A stretch of DNA of 53,229 nucleotides from the NCBI RefSeq assembly GCF_029959445.1, contig NZ_JASCOR010000009.1, positions 1-53,229 on the forward strand. The letters run 5' to 3'. Under the pieces are notes generated by a model. It was given only the letters and a program-made list of their open reading frames with translations. It made no database searches and was not told where the DNA came from. Each line of letters begins with the position of its first letter. The stretch's first letter is position 1. The stretch is from Stenotrophomonas sp. PS02298 (GTDB lineage: Bacteria; Pseudomonadota; Gammaproteobacteria; Xanthomonadales; Xanthomonadaceae). Shown here one piece after another: positions 47,653 to 53,229 of the stretch. Made by a program: the position numbers and the translations under genes.

Positions 47653-48564
47653 ATGATCCAGCAACGCACTCTCAAGAACACGATCCGCGCCACCGGCGTC
47701 GGCCTGCACAGCGGTGACAAGGTCTACATGACCCTGCGCCCGGCACCGGTTGACCATGGCATCGTGTTCCGACGGGTGGACCTGGATCCAGTGGTGGAAG
47801 TCCCGGCGCGTGCCGATCTGGTCACCGAGGTCACCCTGTGCACCGGCCTGACCTGTGAAGGTGCCAAGATCCAGACCGTCGAACACCTGATGTCGGCCCT
47901 GGCCGGTCTCGGCGTGGACAACGTCATCGTCGAACTGTCCTCGGCCGAGTTGCCGATCATGGACGGTTCTTCCGGCCCGTTCGTGTTCCTGCTGCAGTCG
48001 GCGGGTATCGTCGAGCAGGGCGCGGCCAAGCGCTTCCTGCGCATCCTCAAGACGGTGGAAGTGCGCGACGGCGACAAGATCGCCAGCTTTTCGCCGTATG
48101 AAGGCTACAAACTGGGTTTCACCATCCAGTTCGATCACCCGATGATCCCGGCCAAGCAGTCGCGGGTGGAGATCGAGTTCTCCACGGCCGGCTACATCAA
48201 GGAAATCTCGCGCGCCCGCACCTTCGGCTTCATGCGTGACCTTGAGTACATGCGTGAGCGCAACCTGGGCCTGGGCGGCTCGATGGACAATGCCATCGTG
48301 CTCGACGAGTTCCGCGTGCTGAATGACGACGGCCTGCGTTACACCGACGAATTCGTCCGCCACAAGATCCTGGACGCCATCGGCGACCTGTATCTGGCCG
48401 GCGGACAGGTATTGGGCGCCTACGAGGGCTTCAAGTCCGGGCATGCGCTCAACAACAAGCTGGTGCGCGCCCTTCTGGCCGACCAGAGCGCCTGGGAATG
48501 GGTCAGCTACGACTCGTCGGTGGCCGCCGAGCCGGTGCAATACGGCATCCCGGCTTACGCCTGA
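47653..48564 (+). CDS. lpxC: UDP-3-O-acyl-N-acetylglucosamine deacetylase
   Basis: Zinc enzyme of the committed step of lipid A synthesis. The 303-aa product opens [22 protein letters not shown] and has the zinc ligand H78 in [17 protein letters not shown]. It has the [12 protein letters not shown] motif, the [23 protein letters not shown] block, and [14 protein letters not shown] with the further zinc ligands H and D. The ATG at 47653 matches the family start. It ends the cluster, as in E. coli. Confidence 0.97.
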   Translation: MIQQRTLKNTIRATGVGLHSGDKVYMTLRPAPVDHGIVFRRVDLDPVVEVPARADLVTEVTLCTGLTCEGAKIQTVEHLMSALAGLGVDNVIVELSSAELPIMDGSSGPFVFLLQSAGIVEQGAAKRFLRILKTVEVRDGDKIASFSPYEGYKLGFTIQFDHPMIPAKQSRVEIEFSTAGYIKEISRARTFGFMRDLEYMRERNLGLGGSMDNAIVLDEFRVLNDDGLRYTDEFVRHKILDAIGDLYLAGGQVLGAYEGFKSGHALNNKLVRALLADQSAWEWVSYDSSVAAEPVQYGIPAYA

Positions 48565-48790
48565 GTTAAATAGCGGTGAGGCCGTAAGAGACGCGGCCTT
48601 CACAGAGCACGACTACTCCCATTTGTAGTCGTTGTGTGAACCCGATCAGGCTTTCAGTCTGAATTTAACTTTTAATTAACAAAAGACTAACTCCTTCGCT
48701 GCATTCCGCGGCTAGGATTCCTGCTGGCTCCAATCCGGTCCTTTGAACGGCTGGTTGGAGGCCGGGGCCGATCAGGCACCCGGTGGCCCT
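48565..48790. terminator. Hairpin-rich gap between convergent lpxC and dciA
   Basis: After lpxC come AGGCCG/CGGCCT (48579-48584 and 48594-48599) and a longer stem ACGACTAC/GTAGTCGT (48609-48616 and 48625-48632) over TCCCATTT, extended by CACA/TGTG. They may stop lpxC transcription, although T runs are poor. An AT-rich island (48661-48690) includes CTTTT/AAAAG. A further GGCTCCAA/TTGGAGGCC-type pairing near 48727-48762 could end dciA. No gene is seen. Confidence 0.45.
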
Positions 48791-49225
48791 TCAGGACTTT
48801 GTTGATTCGACATCCTGCAGGGCAGCCAAGGCGTCACGCAGTCCTTTGTGCGTGGCTTCGCTTACTGCTGTGCTGCGTTGATCGTTACGCACTGGGGAGT
48901 GCGCGGACGCGGTCGCAGTCTTGACGGTCACCCGGGTGGCCTTCAGCCCGATGGATCGGGCCGCGTCGAGCAGCTGGTCTTCGGCAAGCCTTACTTTGGC
49001 GTGCCACACCGGCGATTCGACGAGAAAAACGAGGTGTTCGCCGTCCACATTGGCCAACCGGCAACGGTTAGCCAGCGCCGGCGGCAAATGGGGGCGCAAT
49101 TGCCGGTCCATCGCATCGAGCCACAGGGCCCGGCGCAGCGGATTTCCTGCTTTGTCCGCCATCGCCGCTTCCAGCGCCTGTTTGGGCGCGGAACGGGAAC
49201 GAACACTGGATTTCGGCTCTGACAT
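48791..49225 (-). CDS. dciA: DciA-like replicative helicase loader (DUF721)
   Basis: DciA is the ancestral loader/operator of the DnaB helicase in bacteria that lack DnaC. The 144-aa product has the DUF721 core: LRPHLPPALANRCRLANVDGEHLVFLVESPVWHAKVRLAEDQLLDAARSIG (about 42-92), with the conserved SPVWHAKVR segment. An N-terminal basic part and a disordered C-terminal tail flank it. Its start codon is only 12 bp from that of the divergent M23 gene. The lpxC-dciA-M23-secA neighbourhood is common in gammaproteobacteria and betaproteobacteria. Confidence 0.85.
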   Translation of the reverse strand: MSEPKSSVRSRSAPKQALEAAMADKAGNPLRRALWLDAMDRQLRPHLPPALANRCRLANVDGEHLVFLVESPVWHAKVRLAEDQLLDAARSIGLKATRVTVKTATASAHSPVRNDQRSTAVSEATHKGLRDALAALQDVESTKS

Positions 49226-49237
49226 AAGAATTTTTCA

Positions 49238-50188
49238 ATGACATTTAAAAAGATCGTAATCAAAACGCGTGAACAAAAGGCCAAGACGCCGTTTTCACGT
49301 GTTCAGATGTTCTTTGAGGATCGTCCTCAAGCCCTGTTGGGTAGCGTACTTGGCCTTGGTTGCCTGATGGGCGTGGCCCTGAGCTTCGCCATCGGCATGG
49401 CCGGCGATGCGGCGCTGCAGTCCAAGGTGGACCATCAGCAGCAGGAGCTGGCCAAGGTCCGCGCCGATGCGCAGACCCAGGTCAACGCACTGGCCGCCCG
49501 CCTCGGCGAGCTGCAGGCGCAGGCCACCCGGCTCAACGCCCTGGGTGAGCGCCTGACCCAGATGGGCAAGCTGGAAGACGGCGAGTTCGACTTCCAGGAA
49601 ACCCCGGGTATGGGTGAAGGCGAACCCGGCCCGACCCAGGACATCCCGGTCAGCGCGGTAAACACCGACTTACAGGTGCTGGAGCAGCGTTTCGCTGCTT
49701 CAGGCAAACAGTTGTCGGTGATGGAATCGCTGCTGTTCGACCACCAGCTTGAACAGAACGCCGTGCCTTCGCGCATGCCGATCCGCAACACCTACGTCAC
49801 CTCCAGCTTCGGTGGCCGTGCCGACCCGTTCGGCCGCGGTGTTGGCAACCACAAGGGCATGGACTTCCACGCCCGCGTTGGCGACCCGGTGCTGGCCGTG
49901 GCTGACGGTGTGGTCAGCTTCTCCGGCGTGAAGGGTGGGTACGGCAATGTGGTCGAGATCGACCACGGCAACGGCTACAAGACCCTGTATGCGCACAATT
50001 CGCGCCTGACCGTGCGTGAAGGCGGGCTGGTGCGGGCCGGTCAGGAAGTGGCCAAGGCCGGCTCCACCGGTCGCTCCACCGGCGCCCACGTGCATTTCGA
50101 GGTCTGGCAGAACGGCGTGGTGATGAATCCGCGCAAATTCCTCGGCGAGGGCGGCAATACGCCGGTCGGCCGGCTCAGCCGTGGCTGA
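49238..50188 (+). CDS. M23-family peptidase, membrane-anchored
   Basis: A 316-aa envelope peptidase of the LytM/M23 family. It has one N-terminal transmembrane helix (ALLGSVLGLGCLMGVALSFAIGM, about 32-54), a periplasmic coiled coil rich in Gln/Leu/Ala (about 62-110), and a C-terminal LytM domain. The zinc motif HKGMDFHA (H-x3-D) is at about 205-212, and HVHFEVW (H-x-H) at about 284-290. All four metal ligands seem intact, so it is probably an active peptidoglycan endopeptidase rather than an EnvC-type activator. The ATG at 49238 has no clear Shine-Dalgarno; the ATG at 49307 would still leave the helix. Confidence 0.88.
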   Translation: MTFKKIVIKTREQKAKTPFSRVQMFFEDRPQALLGSVLGLGCLMGVALSFAIGMAGDAALQSKVDHQQQELAKVRADAQTQVNALAARLGELQAQATRLNALGERLTQMGKLEDGEFDFQETPGMGEGEPGPTQDIPVSAVNTDLQVLEQRFAASGKQLSVMESLLFDHQLEQNAVPSRMPIRNTYVTSSFGGRADPFGRGVGNHKGMDFHARVGDPVLAVADGVVSFSGVKGGYGNVVEIDHGNGYKTLYAHNSRLTVREGGLVRAGQEVAKAGSTGRSTGAHVHFEVWQNGVVMNPRKFLGEGGNTPVGRLSRG

Positions 50189-50195
50189 TGGGTGG

Positions 50196-50221
50196 CAAGT
50201 CAGCTTCGGCTGACTTGTTTT
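50196..50221 (+). terminator. Terminator after the M23 peptidase gene
   Basis: CAAGTCAGC (50196-50204) pairs perfectly with GCTGACTTG (50209-50217) over a UUCG tetraloop, followed by TTTT. It starts 7 bp after the M23 stop. Confidence 0.88.
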
Positions 50222-50254
50222 GGGGAGCTTGAATCCCAAGCGTTCGCCCCAAGC

Positions 50255-50300
50255 TACAATAGGCGTTGCCATCGACAGGGCGCATTGCGCCCTGTTTCGT
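50255..50300 (+). promoter_or_regulatory. secA promoter -10 and leader hairpin
   Basis: TACAAT (50255-50260) is a good -10 with no clear -35 at ideal spacing. About 15 bp downstream, in the transcript leader, ACAGGGCGC (50275-50283) pairs with GCGCCCTGT (50287-50295) over ATT, followed by TTCGTTT. It resembles a terminator, so secA may be attenuated. secM, the E. coli regulator of secA, is absent. Confidence 0.5.
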
Positions 50301-50365
50301 TTGTGACCGGTGAACCCAGGGGGTGAGCCAGGTCGCACGGCATTTCATTCAAACCGGTTCCTTCA

Positions 50366-53077
50366 ATGATCAACAGCCTGCTTACCCGCGTTTTTGGCAG
50401 CCGTAACGAGCGCCAGCTTCGCCAGCTCAACCGTATCGTCGCCAAGATCAATGCCTTGGAGCCGGAGATCCAGAAGCTCTCCGATGACCAGCTGAAGGCC
50501 AAGACCCCCGAGTTCCGTGAGCGCATCGCCGCTGGCGAAGCCCTGGACAAGGTGCTGCCGGAAGCGTTTGCGGTCTGCCGCGAAGCTTCCAAGCGTGTGC
50601 TGGGCATGCGCCACTACGACGTGCAGCTGATCGGCGGCATGGTCCTGCACCTGGGCAAGATCGCCGAAATGCGTACCGGTGAAGGCAAGACCCTGGTGGC
50701 AACGCTGCCGGTCTACCTCAACGCGCTGGAAGGCAAGGGCGTGCACGTGGTCACGGTCAATGACTACCTGGCCCGCCGCGACTCGGCACAGATGGGCAAG
50801 CTGTACAACTGGCTGGGCATGAGCGTCGGCGTGGTCTACCCGGGCATGCCGCACAGCGACAAGCGCGAGGCCTATGGCAGTGACATCACCTACGGCACCA
50901 ACAACGAATTCGGCTTCGACTACCTGCGCGACAACATGGCGCTGACCCGCGCCGACCGTTACCAGCGCGGCCTGCATTACGCCATCGTCGACGAAGTCGA
51001 CTCCATCCTGATCGATGAGGCGCGTACCCCGCTGATCATCTCCGGTCCGGCCGACGATTCCCCCGAGCTGTACATCCGCGTCAACCGCGTGGTGCCGGGC
51101 CTGATCAAACAGGAAACCGAGGAAGGCGAGGGCGACTACTGGGTCGACGAGAAGGGCAAGCAGGTGTTCCTGTCCGAAGCCGGCATGGAACACGCCGAAG
51201 AGCTGCTGCGCGAAGCCGGCATCATCGGTGCGGACAACGACAACGGCCTGTACGCCGCGCAGAACCTGACCGTGGTCCACCACCTCAATGCCGCCCTGCG
51301 CGCGCACGCCATCTACCAGCGTGACGTGGACTACATCGTGCGTGATGGCGAAGTCGTCATCGTCGATGAATTCACCGGCCGTACCCTGGCCGGCCGTCGC
51401 TGGTCCGACGGCCTGCACCAGGCGGTGGAAGCGAAGGAAGGCGTGCCGGTACAGCGTGAGAACCAGACGCTGGCCAGCATCACCTTCCAGAACCTGTTCC
51501 GCATGTACAAGAAGCTGTCCGGCATGACCGGTACGGCCGATACCGAAGCGTTCGAGTTCCAGAGCATCTACGGCCTGGAAGTGCTGGTCATCCCGACCAA
51601 TAAGCCGACCGTGCGCAAGGACTACCCGGACCAGGTGTTCCTCAACCGCAAGGGCAAGTTCAATGCGGTGCTGGCCGACATCGAAGAATGCGCCAAGCGC
51701 GGCCAGCCGGTGCTGGTGGGTACCACCTCGATCGAAACCTCGGAAATGCTGTCCGAGCACCTGCGCAAGGCTGGCGTGAAGCACGAAGTGCTCAACGCCA
51801 AGCAGCATGACCGCGAAGCGACCATCGTCGCCAACGCTGGTCGTCCGGGCTCGGTCACCATCGCCACCAACATGGCCGGCCGTGGTACCGACATCGTGCT
51901 CGGCGGCTCGCTGGAAACCGAACTGCACGAGCTGGGTGAAGACATCAGCGACGAGCAGAAGGCCGCATTGAAGGCGGCGTGGCAGGAACGTCACGAAGCA
52001 GTCAAGGCGGCTGGCGGCCTGCACATCGTCGGCACCGAGCGCCACGAATCGCGCCGTATCGACAACCAGCTGCGCGGCCGTTCCGGTCGTCAGGGTGACC
52101 CGGGTTCGTCCCGTTTCTACCTGTCGCTGGAAGACAACCTGATGCGCATCTTCGCCTCTGACTGGGTGCAGAAGGCGATGCGCATGATGGGGATGAAGGA
52201 AGACGACGTCATCGAAGACCGCATGGTCAGCCGCCAGATCGAGAAGGCACAGCGCAAGGTTGAAGCGCACAACTTCGACATCCGCAAGAACCTGCTCGAC
52301 TTCGACGACGTCAACAACGACCAGCGCAAGGTGATCTACGGCCAGCGTGATGAGTTGCTGGACGCCGAGTCGGTCAAGGAAAACATCGACGGCATCCGCG
52401 GCGACGTGATCTATGACCTGGTCTCCCGTTTCGTGCCGCCGAACTCGGTGGACGAGCAGTGGGACCTGCAGGGCCTGCAGGCCACGCTGGAAGGCGAGTT
52501 CGGCGTGGAGATGGACGTGGTTGGCCTGGTCAAGGCGCACGAAGAACTGGATGCCGAGGCGATCGTGCAGAAGGTCATCGACCGCGTGGACGAGCACTTC
52601 GCGCAGAAGGAAGCGGCGGTTGGCGCCGAGACCATGCGCGCACTGGAAAAGCACGTGATGCTGACCGTGCTCGACCAGAGCTGGAAGGAGCATCTGGCCC
52701 GCATGGATTACCTGCGCCAGGGCATCTACCTGCGTGGTTACGCGCAGAAGCAGCCCAAGCAGGAGTACAAGAAGGAGGCCTTCGAGCTGTTCTCGCAGAT
52801 GCTGGAGGACGTCAAGCGCGAAGTGATCACCATGCTGTCGCGCGTGCGCGTGCGCAGCGAGGAAGAAGTAGCGGCAATGGAGCAGTTGGAGCGCCAGCAG
52901 GCCGAAGCACGCCTGCAGATGTCGCAGTTCCAGCACCAGGACAACGGCGGCTACAGCGCCGACGAGGAAGCAGCGGAGGTGATCGACGAGGCCAATGCGC
53001 CCAAGGTCGGCCGCAACGACCCGTGTCCGTGCGGAAGTGGCAAGAAGTACAAGCACTGCCACGGTCAACTGAACTGA
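50366..53077 (+). CDS. secA: Preprotein translocase ATPase SecA
   Basis: Motor that drives unfolded preproteins through SecYEG. The 903-aa product has NBD1 with Walker A TGEGKT (K108) and [19 protein letters not shown] (Walker B). It has the preprotein crosslinking domain, NBD2 with [15 protein letters not shown] and [14 protein letters not shown], the IRA1/helical scaffold, and [12 protein letters not shown]. The C-terminal zinc motif that binds SecB is [14 protein letters not shown] (887-900). Length is that of the E. coli protein (901 aa). The gene has its own promoter region and a strong terminator. Confidence 0.98.
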   Translation: MINSLLTRVFGSRNERQLRQLNRIVAKINALEPEIQKLSDDQLKAKTPEFRERIAAGEALDKVLPEAFAVCREASKRVLGMRHYDVQLIGGMVLHLGKIAEMRTGEGKTLVATLPVYLNALEGKGVHVVTVNDYLARRDSAQMGKLYNWLGMSVGVVYPGMPHSDKREAYGSDITYGTNNEFGFDYLRDNMALTRADRYQRGLHYAIVDEVDSILIDEARTPLIISGPADDSPELYIRVNRVVPGLIKQETEEGEGDYWVDEKGKQVFLSEAGMEHAEELLREAGIIGADNDNGLYAAQNLTVVHHLNAALRAHAIYQRDVDYIVRDGEVVIVDEFTGRTLAGRRWSDGLHQAVEAKEGVPVQRENQTLASITFQNLFRMYKKLSGMTGTADTEAFEFQSIYGLEVLVIPTNKPTVRKDYPDQVFLNRKGKFNAVLADIEECAKRGQPVLVGTTSIETSEMLSEHLRKAGVKHEVLNAKQHDREATIVANAGRPGSVTIATNMAGRGTDIVLGGSLETELHELGEDISDEQKAALKAAWQERHEAVKAAGGLHIVGTERHESRRIDNQLRGRSGRQGDPGSSRFYLSLEDNLMRIFASDWVQKAMRMMGMKEDDVIEDRMVSRQIEKAQRKVEAHNFDIRKNLLDFDDVNNDQRKVIYGQRDELLDAESVKENIDGIRGDVIYDLVSRFVPPNSVDEQWDLQGLQATLEGEFGVEMDVVGLVKAHEELDAEAIVQKVIDRVDEHFAQKEAAVGAETMRALEKHVMLTVLDQSWKEHLARMDYLRQGIYLRGYAQKQPKQEYKKEAFELFSQMLEDVKREVITMLSRVRVRSEEEVAAMEQLERQQAEARLQMSQFQHQDNGGYSADEEAAEVIDEANAPKVGRNDPCPCGSGKKYKHCHGQLN

Positions 53078-53080
53078 TAG

Positions 53081-53110
53081 AAAAGCCCCGCCAAGTGCGG
53101 GGCTTTTTTT
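53081..53110 (+). terminator. Rho-independent terminator of secA
   Basis: AAAAGCCCCGC (53081-53091) pairs with GCGGGGCTTTT (53097-53107) over CAAGT, ending in seven or more T. It starts 4 bp after the secA stop, and the A-rich left arm makes it bidirectional. Confidence 0.95.
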
Positions 53111-53124
53111 GGGCATCTGCCCCT

Positions 53125-53181
53125 GTAGTGCCGAGCCATGCTCGGCATGGGCTTCACCGGTAATGCCCCTGCCGAGCATGG
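53125..53181. repeat. SMAG-type GTAG palindromes after secA
   Basis: GTAGTGCCGAGC-CAT-GCTCGGCA at 53125-53147 is a full GTAG/SMAG palindrome. A second half copy, TGCCGAGCATGG (53170-53181), faces it and loses its right arm in TTTCCATG. The remaining 48 bases to the window end (53182-53229) hold no feature I can support; they may belong to a gene continuing outside. Confidence 0.75.
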
Positions 53182-53229
53182 TTTCCATGTCCGGCGGATC
53201 CAGCGTCTCGTAGCCCGGGTAGTCGACGA

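Noticed and set aside
48661..48690. AT-rich island as a promoter for the M23-secA genes
   Set aside because: No acceptable -10 occurs at proper spacing, and it lies more than 500 bp upstream, behind the opposing dciA gene.
50363..53188. 941-codon minus-strand frame opposite secA
   Set aside because: It runs through the secA terminator and SMAG repeat and mirrors secA. GC-rich genes commonly leave such open antisense frames.
53182..53229. Fragment of a gene at the right edge
   Set aside because: Forty-eight bases are too few to choose a frame or a family.

Overview
The window is a high-GC gammaproteobacterial chromosome segment that fits the Xanthomonadaceae, most likely Stenotrophomonas. 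Three things point there. Intergenic GTAG-type palindromes with a TGCCGAGC core (SMAG-like REP elements) occur near 17.1, 24.1 and 53.1 kb. A chaperone-usher operon of the SMF-1 fimbria type sits at 2.2-7.2 kb. The division and cell-wall (dcw) cluster runs directly from mraY to ftsW without murD. The species is inferred from these features only; no database search was possible. No tRNA gene, insertion sequence, prophage or CRISPR array was seen.

Layout. 0-1.4 kb: REP-like repeats and pncB (NAD salvage). 1.4-7.2 kb: fimbrial locus, with a divergent minor pilin-like gene, an AT-richer regulatory gap, then major pilin, chaperone, usher and tip adhesin. 7.4-12.3 kb: a DUF3667 membrane protein, an NCS2 purine permease, ettA, and an RcnB-like gene broken by one apparent extra C. 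12.4-15.8 kb: glyA, nrdR, a secreted unknown protein and a GNAT acetyltransferase. 15.9-21.4 kb: ribD, an FMN riboswitch, ribE, ribBA (RibA half degenerate), ribH, nusB and thiL. 21.5-24.0 kb: two Roadblock/LC7 proteins, one unrecognised protein and a COG2229-like small GTPase. This is the best candidate here for an under-described regulatory system. 24.1-28.8 kb, minus strand: lpoA, yraN, a YdjM-like gene, a TlpA-like thioredoxin and a GlcD-like flavoprotein. 28.9-32.2 kb: rsmI, an unknown gene, rnpB with strong hairpins, a hexanucleotide-repeat desert, and an NRDE/TANGO2 gene on the minus strand.

32.3-48.6 kb is the dcw cluster: mraZ-rsmH-ftsL-ftsI-murE-murF-mraY-ftsW-murG-murC-ftsQ-ftsA-ftsZ-lpxC. 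Most genes overlap by 1-11 bases. A promoter overlaps five GTGGG-like boxes at 10-bp spacing, matching the known MraZ operator design. murD and ddlB are missing from their usual places. The two small gaps, murG-murC and murC-ftsQ, are each spanned exactly by a mini-ORF whose start overlaps the upstream stop and whose stop overlaps the downstream start. 48.8-53.1 kb: dciA (minus), an M23 peptidase gene and secA, closed by a strong terminator and SMAG-like repeats.

Together the window is mostly core physiology: riboflavin, one-carbon metabolism, peptidoglycan synthesis, division, LPS and Sec export. The accessory parts are the fimbrial locus, the repeats and the Roadblock-GTPase operon.
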